A DNA stretch of 64,000 nucleotides from Bigelowiella natans CCMP2755 (taxonomy: Eukaryota; Cercozoa; Chlorarachniophyceae). Below, piece after piece: positions 1 to 12,700 of this stretch. The DNA lies in contig ADNK01001400.1 of the NCBI GenBank assembly GCA_000320545.1, positions 62,001 to 126,000 on the forward strand, given 5' to 3'. The notes beneath the pieces are model-generated. The model searched no databases. It had not been told where the DNA came from and worked only from the letters and a program-made list of their open reading frames with translations. Each line of letters begins with the position of its first letter. The stretch's first letter is position 1. Position numbers and translations under genes: made by a program.

Positions 1-675
1 CTTCCTCTTCTGACAAAGCGAGAACATTCATACCACTAACTTTTACGTTAGGTGACACTGCTCGACCGAATTGCTACCAAGAGTCCTAATTGGTACCCTG
101 CAAGATGATATCTCTTTTTGCTGCCCATGATCTCACGAAGAAAAATGTGCACGAGTTAGGCTCTCGAATGCATCCGGAGTGCAACGTCATGGCTTCGAAC
201 AGGTGATATCTCTCATTTCGCTAATAAAGAACTGCCACAGTGGAGAAGCAGTGAAAATTGCCAGAAAGAGCGTGAATGTTAGCTCTAGTATATTTTTTCA
301 GTTTTATGTTTTTCTCTCATCAGATACTGAATCGTCTCCAAAAGAAGGTAGTACGTTCAGTTGGTGTGTATACTAGTACTGATGAGCACGGACGATGAAA
401 CGCAAGGACACATCCATACCGCCTATTTTATCTAGATCAAGCAGCTCAGCCCTCAAGGACTCTCAAGGGTAATCGATCGTGCAACTAGCGAGTGCATAGA
501 AATGGGAGTTTGCGAAATCAAATCCATCACACCCTCATCACCACACACGGCACGGCACTTGATGAGTAGGTTGTGCACTCACTGGCAACACTGGGTTATG
601 CACTCCCAGATACGTTTGCAAAGGTAATAGATTAGCATTCAGGTCTTGTATTGTATTCGCCTTTGGAGTACCCGC

Positions 676-676
<1 letters not shown>

Positions 677-751
<75 letters not shown>
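677..751. repeat. Compound (CA)n(GA)n microsatellite
   Basis: An uninterrupted CA run of about 17 units is followed directly by a GA run of about 20 units and a short G tract. The same CA/GA (or CT/GT) compound structure recurs in introns elsewhere in the window. Confidence 0.95.
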
Positions 752-757
<6 letters not shown>

Positions 758-2272
758 AGACGGGGGTGAGGTTACCGCCGTAGATTTTTTTTGAGAGATC
801 GATATAATTTAAGATCAATCATTTCAAATGAGATCAATCAGCCTGGTTGAGTTCGCTACTGCCTCTTCTGCCTACAAATGATGATGATGGTGATGACGAT
901 TCAGGAACTTGAGACGCGTATGATGTCAGGAGTATCTAAGTTCAGAGCGAAGGAGGTATTATTAGGGCATGGACAAACAAAAACACGACGTGCGAGAGGG
1001 GATGGGAGCCAGCATACCCAGAGGCCTTTTTGCTGGTTCTTTTTCGATCGTGAACATAATAAATAGCATCGTGTAAAATCATTGCTCAGATCGTCACAAG
1101 CACGTGGGGCCTTGCGAAACTGGGTGAGTCCTCCAAGCCCATAATTTCCCTTTTGAGGGGGTAGTCACCAACCCCCATCCTTTCCATGAGTTCTCGCCTG
1201 TGCGTCCTCCGTAGGATACGGCAATCGAAAGAAGCTGCGCCAATCCCTCGAAACAGTCACGACGAGATTCCTCTCCAAAATGTCCAACAGTACGTCATAT
1301 GAGAGACAGAACCCACCACGCCGCGTTGATCCCTTTCCCTTCTTCTCCGGGTTCCGGGATAAATAAGACACGACGGAGACGAAGCGTAGCGCATTGCAAA
1401 GGCTGATCTCCTTTCTTTCCTGCGTGTTTTCTTGCGGTCTTTTAGACGAAATATCACGGAGTATGTGGGCCCTATCGGCTTTTGCTCAGCGGGTAATCCA
1501 ATCCGCAAGATGTGCTTTTTGGTGCGTGCGCGCGCGCTTTGTGGTCATTTATCGAAGACAACCACCTCCCTCCACAATACGCAGGATGATTTGCGGAGCA
1601 TGGCGAAGGGGGGAGGCAGCTCTGGCACGATGCCGGAGATTAATAAAACGTGCTTGTCTCGATTATTGAGCATTACTCGGGTTCGGTTGAAGGAAGGCTC
1701 GAATCACACCTGGAGTGCACAAGACGCGGCTGATATCCTCGAGGCCGTCGAGGGCCTTGATCACCGTCCTCATCCAAACATATTGTCGCGGTAGTATTAA
1801 TTTCGATGTATTTGTTATTCTAATGCTTGGCGGTGAAGAGAGGTATAACATGCCGCAATACCCTCCCCCCCCCCCCTCCCCTCAAGGATCGAGAGGCGTC
1901 TGGTCCGTACGGAGAGTCCATTAAATATCAGCAGCAGTAGCCTTAATAATGCGCCAGTAGCGGGACGACTGATCGGCCTCTCCCCCAAACATCATGTCAC
2001 AATATTGAGGTTGTCCCGTGTTGCTTGCAGCCATTAGCGACGGCCATGAGCCAGTGCTTGCATGTGTCGTTGTGCGTGCTGTTATCGTTGATTCATTCCA
2101 TCCCTGTAACAGGACTCTAGCATCGATGTCGCACCGGTTTCAGAACGCCTCCACCTCGATTACATCGGTCCTCGAATTACCTCGCCAGCGCCTGCTTTTC
2201 TCGCCTGATGCTGTGTTGCCTTTTTTACCTTCTTTTTTCCTTGGTGGGGTGGGGTGGGGGGGGGAGGGTGGG

Positions 2273-2276
<4 letters not shown>

Positions 2277-2316
<40 letters not shown>
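2277..2316. repeat. (TA)n microsatellite
   Basis: A run of about 20 TA units followed by a short GT run, preceded by a G-rich tract at about 2239-2272. It has no assigned gene context. Confidence 0.95.
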
Positions 2317-2325
<9 letters not shown>

Positions 2326-3374
2326 ATTATCTCACATTAGGGTTACACACGGCGCTACCCTTGACAGCTATTCGACTCGGGATGTTTGCGATCTTTACTG
2401 TGAGAGATATATCGGAGGTACTTAGCTTCGCATCGAAGAAGAACACGAGGTATTCTGCCATCGTCTTTGCGCCATTGCAACGTGATAATCATTGGGCGGA
2501 ATAATGTCAGATGGAAAATCGACCCTGTTCTCGTAAAGACTGTTAACACGCATCTTTCGGTGCATGCAAAGCGTCTCAATCCTTCCAATGTGAAACGAAT
2601 ATAGAAACTCAAGCCGTATTTAATGTGTTTGCTTATAAATGTCAGTAACCAGATTCTCCCTCATCACCAAATCATCACAAATGTAGGCATTATCAGCTCT
2701 TGAGACTTTAAGTAACTTCGGCTCTGAATCGAAGGACGCAGTTCGTCGAATCTGCGCTCAGGTATCGACCGAACATCCTAAATGCTCGACGAGTTTGATT
2801 TCTTTGCATCTACGTCGCAATGTCGTCATTATTTAGGTCAACAGCAGTATGCACGCACTATCCCCATTGCAGGTCACGACACATTGGCTTCGCATCATAG
2901 TGTATTTTGCAACTTTGGGGACTTTGGCGCAACTTTTCGATGTGTTTCGTATCGGGGTATTTAAGTAGAAATATTTATTGCAGGCACACAGAGCCTCCAG
3001 CGTTTTGCACTTCTTCTCTAAATCGTCGTCGTCTTCGAATTCAGCGTTGAAATCGCGAAAGCTGCTGGATTAGTAACTTTGCATTTGGTTATGAGTCTAC
3101 GATCGAATTATTCGAACTCAATAACTCCGACCGGTGTACCATGTCCTATCAGGCTATGCATACGATAGCATACAGCATTCGAATATGATATTACAGCCTA
3201 CGGACTAGCCGTACAGCTACATTGAAATTCACCTCCAACTGCTTGCGCAGCGTGATAGGATGCTAACACTCCACATATTTATAGAGACGACAGCGACTAC
3301 ATGCATATACCCGTGCGTGAAGGTGCGCGTAAAGCGCGCAGAGACAGAATTACATGCACAACTGTACTGCATGT

Positions 3375-3400
3375 AAGATGGATGTAATTAATCAATTTAA
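3375..3400 (+). repeat. Partial copy of GGATG element
   Basis: Carries the core AGATGGATGTAATTAATCAA, one base different from the AGACGGATGTAAT head seen in other copies in the window. It lies directly before a perfect palindrome. The far CATCC end is not recognisable, so this is a partial or diverged copy. Confidence 0.45.
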
Positions 3401-3405
3401 TTTGT

Positions 3406-3430
3406 ATATAGGGACTTTAAGTCCCTATAT
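3406..3430. repeat. Perfect 12-base inverted repeat
   Basis: Two exact 12-base arms (ATATAGGGACTT and its reverse complement) are separated by a single T. It sits just downstream of a partial GGATG element, in a gene-free tract. Such a structure could be a hairpin in RNA or a cruciform in DNA; no function is shown. Confidence 0.85.
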
Positions 3431-3598
3431 TTGTTTATATGTTCAATGTGCATGCATGTGTAGTATATCAACAGCCAGCACAGAGCCGACACACTCGCGC
3501 GCCATGTGTGCTACAACTACGCATATGCATCATTCTACGATGCGGCGCTGCCTAGTAAATGTGTGCACAGCGCAGCGCGTTGCACAGCTACATGTTAT

Positions 3599-3645
3599 AG
3601 GATGACCATTTAACAAATTTAATTTGATCAGCTACATCCGTCTCA
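3599..3645 (-). repeat. GGATG...CATCC dispersed element, inverted copy
   Basis: Read on the minus strand it begins GAGACGGATGTAG and ends AATGGTCATCC, the same head and tail as the copies at 15547 and 48319, with a 25-30 base AT-rich middle. The outer GGATG and CATCC are inverted repeats of each other. Confidence 0.7.
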
Positions 3646-3918
3646 TGCATTATTAGCGTGCACACGCAAGGCACGAATAATAACGCTAGAACAACTGCAC
3701 GAAGCTCGCTAGCTCGGCCTTGTTGCAGCTACTACTAGCATGCAGATAGTCTGGCACGTGTAGCAATCTGCTGTACATATACTCGGTGTGCGTGTTGTGT
3801 CGTGTGTGCGTGCGTGCTAGCCGTGTGTGAGAGAGCTATGTGCATGCTCAAGCACAGCGTTGCATTGGCTGAAACGAGCAGACATAATTTTTCATAGCGC
3901 TGTAGTCCCCGCTTTGCA

Positions 3919-3988
3919 CAGCTACATTAAAATGACATTTGATAGAATGTAATTAAATTGAATTGATCATGTCATTGCGTCCGTCTCA
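3919..3988 (-). repeat. Diverged GGATG-type element
   Basis: Minus-strand copy with head GAGACGGACGCAATGACA, an AATTAAATT middle and GTAGCTGTGCA at the far end, matching the flanking sequence of the better copies. It is more diverged than the copies at 15547 and 48319. Confidence 0.5.
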
Positions 3989-4213
3989 CACATACGCCCA
4001 GCGTGCGAGCTCTGTACGTGCAAAAACCAAGCAAAAGAGGCTGCACAATGTGGGGCATGCATGTAGATGTGTGCAGGTTACGCATTATCAGCAGCGACTG
4101 ACTGATAGTAAAGGCTGAGTGTTTTTTGGACGATGCTCAAAACATTTACTCCTATCGCCCTTCTAGATAGGCAACTAGTTGTTTAGTTTTAAGTGCTCTA
4201 CAGATTAATTGCC

Positions 4214-5178
4214 CTACTCAGCAGCTGCTCTCTCGGCAGCTAAAGCTTCATCTGCCTCCCTCTCCTCGGCCTCTCTTATGAGCCGTGCTTGTCTCTCTTT
4301 CTCGGCTTTCTCAGCTGCTGCTCGCTGCTTGGCCTGCTCCTTCTCTTTCTCAATCTGCGCCCTGTTTGCAATCGACATTTGCTTCTGTAACTTTTTCTCT
4401 GCCTCCTCCTCCAGGGTCGCAATATTCTTTTTGGCCTCAGCGTCACCCTTACCCTTGATTTGCTTCCTGGTGGTTTTTCCTGTAAGTAACTTTTGAGCAG
4501 TAATGTTTGCGATCTTTTTACTGTGCTCATAAGCCTCAGAGTTTTGGGCCTTGGTATCGAAATATAATTTCTCGTTTTTGAACCTAAGCCGTGCTAGAAG
4601 AGCTTGCGCTAGTTCCTGGTGTCTCTCCGCGCGCATGAGACTGTCATCTTCAACACAGTCTCGAATTGTCATGGCTGGCACGTCGACACGATCCTGACGG
4701 CTGTTCTCCAGAGCATATGTAACGAAGGAGAACACCCTATCCACGATGTTCTCGATTACGGTCACGATGACGTACTGGTTGTCGATAGATCGCCCTTCTT
4801 TGTAAATGACATTTTCTGCTGCCTTTGCTCGATTTTCCTTGCGACCAAGAGTCTTGCTTGACTTCGTCTGAGCAGATGTTTGATGTGAAGCAGCATAATC
4901 ATTACCAAGAATAAAAACTGGGATGGAGCAATTGAATTAGTAGAATATCGTGCAAACCTTTGCATGTGCTTTGAATCCACCATGATCAAGAGGATTGAGT
5001 TTGTGAGTTTTTTTCCTCGTGCTTTTCGTCTTGACTACTTTGCTGGGGTCACAATCTCTCATCACTCTCAATCGATCTTGGTGCGCCTTATGATGGCTCT
5101 GCCACTTCTTCCGCGAAAGAAATGGTTTTCTACTTTGTATGCGTTTCAAAAGGGCCTGCGACAAATTTACACACACAT

Positions 5179-5227
<49 letters not shown>

Positions 5228-5890
5228 CGAGAGAGAAGGAATCAAATATTGACACGCACACGCACGAACAAACACAAATATAGCTAAATATGTACTACAC
5301 ATAAGTATGTCATATCGTGTGTGCATGCGTGCTAGTCGAATCTTTGCATGATACTGTAGCCCAAATGGTCATCATTAAGGATGTAACGCAATTTTATTTA
5401 TAAATAATAATCCACACCAAATTTTCTTGATTTATTCTTTCTTGTTCTCGGCGACGAAGTCCGGCGTTCATACTTCGCGCCGCTCTCGTAGTTTTGTGAT
5501 TGTCGAGAGTATTGTGGGTCATGATGTGGGACATTTTCTGCAATGTTGTAGAATATTATTTTTCTGATTAGTCCAAAGATTTCCACCATTTGCATGCAAT
5601 TCACTTGTGACCGACCTGGAGGAGAATTCGATTTTCCCGTTCAATCTTTGCGTATCTCTCTGTGAAAATATACACTTCTATTAATTATGAAGCAAAATAG
5701 ATCAAAGCGTGAGCCTACCTTCAATCATTTGCTCCTTTTTGGCTTTGTGAACCAGGTGGTTGTACGTCGGAGGCTTCTTATTGTCCACGTTAGCTTTAAC
5801 CCCCCTAATGCGCTTTCCCAACCGCTCATTTTGCTCCAACTCCCATTTGTACTTGCAAATCTTATTTAACACTGGCTGGGCACGGTGCAT
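4214..5890 (-). CDS. CFAP97/hemingway-domain flagellar protein
   Basis: Five exons close in phase: 5890-5719, 5659-5616 (a 44-base microexon), 5537-5418, 5155-4958 and 4867-4214, giving 395 residues. The N-terminal half carries the hemingway/CFAP97 signature: NERLGKRIR, VDNKKPPTYNHL, then KIERENRILLQKMSHIM across the microexon junction and INQENLALLKRI. Family members are axoneme-associated ciliary proteins, so a role in flagellar assembly or motility is inferred. The C-terminal 120 residues are a charged Lys/Glu/Ala helix, probably a coiled coil. The ATG at 5890 is preceded by an in-frame TAG, which supports this start. The 262-base intron 5156-5417 holds a CT/GT microsatellite close to its 3' splice site. 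Without the microexon the domain is frameshifted, so its inclusion is well supported. I am confident of the family and less sure of the far C-terminus. Confidence 0.82.
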
Positions 5891-6523
5891 GTTCGATAGT
5901 ATCTAGCCTTAATAGACAGAACAGCACGAAACCTGAGCAACGTTTTGAGCTCTTCCTCTCTTGCCTGTGAATGTAAAGAAAATCGCCACTTAGCACAGTA
6001 CCAAAAGTAAGTATGGATGAAAGATAAAAATAAAATTCGAAGATCACTTGCAGGAAATCTTATTGTGACACATTTTCTTCGTTTCATTCGCCCCAATAAA
6101 TGACTTTGGAAGGGATATAACGACGTTATCATCGTTTAAAAATGCTCCAAAGACTGTGAACATGGTCACACGCCTGAACAATCCTTCATGATTCGAGATA
6201 TAGTGAATATCCCTCAGCCTGATCGTATACGAACCCTTACTTCCCCCCTCCCGACCAATGTTCGAAACCCATCCACCTTCCAAGGCCAGCGACACCCAAT
6301 TGAAATTGATTAAGATAATTAGATACGCACATAAATCATTGACTTTGAGAATATTCGATCTAATTTTCATATCCGTCATGCATTCATGATTTATTTTCAT
6401 TAAAATATAACTCATTTGATGTCGCTCTGTGCGCATTCCGAACCAACTGGCAAACCCAAAACGTCTGTGAATGTGTACATCGAATTTCCCGATATTTCTG
6501 TCTAGAAATTGACATTTTATCAT
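5866..6523 (-). CDS. Possible small gene overlapping CFAP97 start
   Basis: A 159-codon open frame (6523-6044) and a further open exon after a good 3' splice site at about 5965 can be chained on minus. Alternative frames end at 5866 or 5862, overlapping the first exon of the CFAP97-like gene. I recognise no domain. The stretch of ORF around 6150-6090 (VTMFTVFGAF) looks protein-like but matches nothing I know. It could equally be 5' untranslated or intronic sequence of the downstream gene. The overlap would mean the two genes are transcribed head to tail with almost no spacer. Confidence 0.22.
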
Positions 6524-7092
6524 GGGGCATTGTCAATAATACATTCCTTTTATGAAATTAATACACCATACTTGTTGGTATGACAGAAAATTGTCAACGA
6601 TGCTTTTTGCAGGGAAAAAGAAAAAATCTGAGAAAAGAATATGGAGAATAGACTCAAATGGCCTACAATTTCGAACAGCGGCAGACCGACGAGAAGGAAA
6701 CACCTGCCGTTTGTGTCAGTTTCACACACTTTACCAGGTCAAACCCGCTATATTAAAGTTTTTGGAAAAACAATTATAAAATTCGGCTAATCTCTTGCCG
6801 TCCCCCCCAACGAAAAAGAGTACCGAATCACTGTGCCCGAGTCGGTGTGTTCGGTTAGTATGTGTGTGTGTGTGTGGGTGTTTACGCGTGTTTTTACGTG
6901 TGTTTGGCGCGCGCGCGCGCACGCGTGTGTGTGCGTATCAATATGTGTGAGTTAATGTGCATGTTAGGGTATGGACGTAAATGACTCGGGTTCAGGTTCG
7001 GGTTCGGATGAGATCTCGCGCGATGGAGACACCAAGAAAATCAAGAAATTCGTGGTACGACAACGAAATATCTACCAGAATGACAACATATT
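6524..7092. other. Putative upstream region of kinase-ankyrin gene
   Basis: No gene is supported. There is a GT run with ACGCG/GCGCGC sequence at about 6858-6925. A short plus frame starting with ATG at 6971 (MDVNDSGSGSGSDE) runs into a stop at about 7130 in a different frame from the downstream first exon; it could be a leader exon if spliced, but no phase-consistent junction is obvious. Confidence 0.4.
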
Positions 7093-7410
7093 ATGTCAAT
7101 GCCGAATGCTTACCAACACGACGCTTTAACACAACCGTTATGGCAGGCTCCAAATTTAGAAACAGAAAGCTATGTGTATAGCAGCGATGGCTACTTTGAA
7201 GTAATTGACCCTCTAAAGATTGGGAACCGTTTCACATTTTCACATTTCTATAAACTTTTCACGTGTTCTCATCCGGACGATTGCAACCAAAACCAAAACT
7301 AACTTTCAATTATTCTAGTCAATACATGCTAACATTGCTTATACATTTCAACGTCAACTGCCCTCTATGTGCGCCACATCCACGCGCGCACTTACACACA
7401 CCTCCCCCCG

Positions 7411-7456
<46 letters not shown>

Positions 7457-9745
7457 ACGTATAAACACGAATAGACAACATGTGGGTGTAAATCATATTT
7501 TTTTCCCACATACGAATGCGACCTTTAGGTGGCGGATGAGGGTGGAAAGGTAGCTAGAAGTTTGCCAGTTTCATTGCAACCTAGATCTAACAAAGATACT
7601 ATTGCAACTTACCTCACTCAATGAGGTCGTATTAAATGTTTGGAGTTCACATGACCTAACACAAACAGAATAATCCTCGTTATGGGCCGGCAGAGGAAAA
7701 CACTGTGCGCTCAGATACTGACCCAGATAAGATGATTTTCTCAGAATCTGAGATTTCTGTCAATAAGAAACTTGGGGAAGGCAACTTTGCGATAACATAT
7801 AAAGCCGAGATACTAGCAACCAAACGACCCGTAGCGCTGAAGGTTCCGAAGGGAAAGGTTACAAATGCAGAGGCGAATAAGGAAATGAAAAGCTTGATAG
7901 AAATAGGGAGGTATGATGTGTAATTATTACTCTTGATGATAACTCACAATGATACTGATAACTATAGCATTCACGACATTACACCCGTCATCACTTTGTC
8001 TGTCATGACACCATGAAAATGGCGACAAGTGGGGCAACGTGAAAAAAATTGCTGCGATTTTGCAAAAAAATAACCTTGCGGAAATCTGGTTCATGCGGTT
8101 GAAATGCTCGTTGCTATTTCCTATAGAACCGATGATTGTTGTATCCACGTAACATAGACATCGGAACATCTTGGATTTCATCGGTTTAGTCCAGTTCAAG
8201 AGCGCTCCGTGCTTTATGACAGACTTTTGTGAGAAGGGCAGCATTGAGGATCTACACGATGAGCTTGACCTACACACTGACGCAATGCTCCGCCACATAG
8301 CGGCGAGCATTAGTCGTGGGTTACATCACTTGCATTCCCGCAAAATGGTTCACAGGGACATCGCATGTCGCAATCTTTTAATGAAGGGTGACGGTACTGT
8401 TGTCATTGCTGATTTTGGCCTCACGCGAACTCTTACTTCCGGAGGACACGTGAATTCAGCGGCAACGCCATTCTCCGGCTCTGGAGGGTATTCGGGGCCA
8501 TCGAATACTGGTTAGGAACAAGAACAAAAACAAAATCAACGAGAGAAAAATAGCTAGTAACATATTTTCCGTGTATCTTGCACTATGGCGAATTCAATTT
8601 TCGTCGGGGACAATGATGCGTGTGCTTGGATTGGACTGTTTTGAACGATATTCTTCACCATATATGTCATTCTACAATGATTCTGGTATTGTAAAATTAT
8701 AAACTACAAACAGCATGGCCCTGGACGGCACCAGAGGCCTTTCCTCCTAACGGTGTGTTCTCAGAGAAAGCAGACATCTATGCCCTTGGGATAACTTTAT
8801 GGGAGATTGTAACAAAAGGCGGCGCTCCCTTCGACTACAAACGACTCACCAGAGGAGAAGTGCATGCACAGGTTATGAAGCTACAGAAAGGTACTTAAGA
8901 GTGTGGGGCTAGTCTTGTGACATGCAATGTTTGTGTATTTTTATGGTGTGTGATGGTTGCAATTGGATGTTCGCATGTATTGAAATTGGGTCAACAATGC
9001 ATTTACGCGTTTTCGTATCATTACATCGCCCCAGGGAATATGATTGAACTGCCAGCCAATATTTCTTCGCTAGCCTCAGCATTGATCAGTCCCTGCACGT
9101 CACACCATCCCGATAAAAGACCGACCGCTTTCGGCCTTCTTGCGGCAATTACTTCGGGCCAAGATCCAGAGTTTACATACCAATCTCGACAAGAGAGTCA
9201 AAACCAGAGGGATGAGGATCATATTCTGCGCCTCATCCACGTGTTTGGGGGGGCGAAAGAATTTGTGGATGCATGTGCAGGAGGCGAAATGCTTGTTCAG
9301 ATGTCCTCGCCGTTGATCTCCCAGTTTAAGTCGTCCTTTCGGGATCTTATAACCAGGAAAAACGGAATTTCAGAAGAGGGTGGTTTGTATTGTGCGTCTG
9401 AATTCCACCTGTTCGATGAAATTCAGTGGTTGTTGAGAACAAACCCGACTTTGAGCCAACGTTCATGGATTGAGGACCCCCTAATTTGGGCCGTCGATCA
9501 AGGTTACGCAAAGCTTGCTGCCTGGTTAGTCTCGAGCCAATTTGTCGATGTTCACGAAACTGAAAAGGTAATTTGCTTCCGATCTCATATTCGAAAGATC
9601 CCATTTTTATGCTTAGCCTTTTGGTATTTTCCACATTATGTCATCATTGATTTTACTTGCTATCGCCATTCAAACCATTTTCTCATGAACGTGCTAAAGT
9701 AATCCGTGATGTGATTCACACACTTACACGCACACAAAAACTTGC

Positions 9746-9785
<40 letters not shown>

Positions 9786-12700
9786 CTACTAGCACTTACA
9801 AAGCTACACACAGGGAATTAAAGCTCTGGTAACGGCTGCAGAGTCAGGCAATTTTGATATTGTGAAGCTCTTAGTATCTGCACAGGCCGAAATTCGTGGT
9901 CGATCAAATAGTAGCGGCATTGTAGAGTCGGTAGTAGTATTTGCGGCATCAAGACGAAGCCGTGTCGCGATAACAAGGTGGTTGCTGTCCAAAGACAAGA
10001 AGCTGCTGCAAGCTACGAACGCATTGGGGCAGACTCTCCTTACAAATTCGATCCAAAATGGCAATCCTAAGATCACGCAGATGCTTCTCCACGAGTGCAG
10101 GGCGGATGTGAACGGCAAGGATGCTAACCGGATGACTCCGTTGATGCATGCGGTCGCACAAGGTAACATGCAACTGTCCAAGGAATTGATTGAGATGAAG
10201 GCAGACCCTAACGCGAGGAATAAGTTCGGGGCCTCTGCTTTGCATTTGGCACTCTCAAAAGAACCTAGAATTGCGATGTGGCTGGCGACAGAGGGAGGTG
10301 CAAGTGTCAACGCCAGAGATTACAGACTTGACACCACTTTCCAATACTCCGCAAGAGCTAATATTCCAGAGTTGACGAAGTGGCTTGTAAGTCACCGGGA
10401 TTTGAAATTCAGAAAGGACGGCATAGAAATGAGGGATGCAATATGTCAGTGTGCCAGACATGACGATATCGATACAGTCGCGTATCTCCTCAAAGAAGGC
10501 GCGCCAAGATCTGGATTGATCATCCATGCAGTGAAAGCAAACGCAGAACGGGTAACAGACTACTTGCTTGGATTGGAGGGCGAGCTAGATGAAAACTCCC
10601 TCGCCTCCGCAATGCACATAGCTGTCAGGAAAAACTTACTCGGCATCGTAAAACTCCTTGCGCCGAAAATCCACAAGGGTTGCTTGCAAATAGATTCGAG
10701 AACTTCTCGGAGCAAGGATCTGACATGTGCGCACTATGCAGCAGCTAACAACAACAAGGACATTCTGCGGGTTCTGATCGATCTAAGGGCGGACCTGGAA
10801 GCAAAAGACCAAGATGGCCAGACTCCATTGATCTTAGCCCTGAAAGAGGGACACTTACAATTCGCAAAGGATTTGGTGATAGAGTTTAAAGTAGGCACTG
10901 ATTTGCGGGAGATAGCTAGTGGAAGGACGCCCCTACATTTTGCTGCCGAGTCGGGTGATATTGAACTCGGAAAATTTCTTCTTGAGAACAGCAAATGCGA
11001 TGTGTATGCTGAGGATCGGAGCGGGAAGAGGGTTTTAGACACTGCAGCAGCTGCTGGAAATCAAAAGTTTGTCGATTGGTTGGAGAAAATAGATGGTTAC
11101 AACACACAACAGCAAAAGATGTCGGGCATTTCAAGCAATGAAAGTGCTAAGGGTGAGGACGAAGATAAAGCTGAAGAATGTAATGAAGTGACTAAGGAGC
11201 AAAAACAATCACAGGAAAAGGTGATACTAAAGAGCACTTTTTCCCGCTTCATTTGCATCACAGAGTGTATTTTTTTCTCCGCATTCTGCTGTTAATACGA
11301 GAATACTTCTCTTGTAATAAATTTGCAGCTGCGAAAGCTGAGGAGAGAGTGCCCACATGCAAATATGATGGCGGATGAACGCGTTATCGAAAGCCTTCTT
11401 TATGAGAATCTCACCTCAGAGATCTTACTTGATCCAAAGTTTGAGAAGCAGTTGTACTCCATTCTGGAGAACGTCAATGGAGAAATCTCTCACATTCAGG
11501 TTGTTTTCCATACCATCAATACACTGCATACTTTGATCAACTTTTAGGGTGCACGCCACATGTCAGCCATCCCATCGCGTATTTCACACACCACACACTA
11601 CAAGTCACATACCACGCATTATACAAATTACACCGTGCATCACACATCGCAGACCACAGGTCGCACACCAAACACACACACACACACACAAACACCACCG
11701 ATAACACCTCACAGATCAGACATCGCACGCCGAACACAAATCACGCATCCGCCTCAATCATAACATAGCGCGCCGTTTGCCGAACTTAGTTTGACGGTGA
11801 TGGAAGTGCTGTTTCATTCGCAAGCCGAACTGAGCAGATAGCATTCACGAATCCTGTTCCAACGAAAGGAAAGGTACCATGACAACACAATCGCCCTCTA
11901 CACGGGCTGTAAGACGCATCATATCGCCATTCTCTTGTGTCAACGGGCTTGTAACTTTCTCTAGTTCTAACGTGTTATTAGCATGTCAACACCATGAAAT
12001 GCTCGTCAGGACAATCGAAACAATTTAAGGAAAAAGTAAACAAATTAAACGTTTCGATAGGGAATCTGGAGGTTCGTCGAGGATATCATTTCAACGGCAT
12101 CGGAAGAGATGCAACGCTTGACGCACGTGGCGTGGATTTGTGATGAGAAGGGGGGAAATCACTTTTGGGAGAGGGACTCTCCTGCAGCCCTTGTAACCCG
12201 TCTCACAAGACAAACTGCGTATTGCCTTGTACAGATGCGATTTACTAAGTTTGTGGAAATGGCCCTTTCGAAAGGGCGGATTAAGACGTTATCACAAATT
12301 GAGGGAGCTCTGCTGAGCGCGATCTTGGACGTTGTGGACACTCTTGGAAGGTTCAATGCGAACGAGAAGATCCAAGCAAGAGGCTTTGTTCTCATGAAGC
12401 CCGAGCGTAGCATGCAAATGATGATTGCTCTTCTTGTTGATCATCTTTCGATTGTGAAAGAACTCATCAGGCTGTCTATGGAGGTAGTAGCTAATCACAA
12501 AATTCATCAATCGGTCTAGAATCACCCACTAATATATCCTGCCACGATGTGCTCAAGGCTTCGTATTTCGAGCTCTGGAAATTCTGGCGGTCTCACAAGC
12601 GCTATTACTTTGAGAAAGATGCGAAATCAAGCGAGGGCAGGATTTTCGTTCATGCTGGAGAGAGGGCGAAGGTTGCATACGGCTACCACTTCATGGATTT

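Larger units (their letters stand above)
1..3350. other. No supportable gene; simple repeats
   Basis: I see no gene that can be supported here. Open frames exist on both strands (for instance 1432-1794 on plus and 2018-2425 on plus) but none shows a recognisable domain, and several run into microsatellites. A frame on plus near 2487-2606 ending in a stop could be the last exon of an unknown gene, but nothing confirms it. The stretch holds a CA/GA compound microsatellite near 677-751 and an AT run near 2277-2316. Confidence 0.5.

Noticed and set aside
6983-7010. TTCGGGTTCGG motif as a telomere-like repeat
   Set aside because: Only two or three imperfect units and no chromosome-end context.
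11500-12060. Splitting the kinase-ankyrin part from the dynein-like part
   Set aside because: Phase is kept across the gap and linker-like sequence begins before it, so one gene is preferred, though the long intron leaves doubt.
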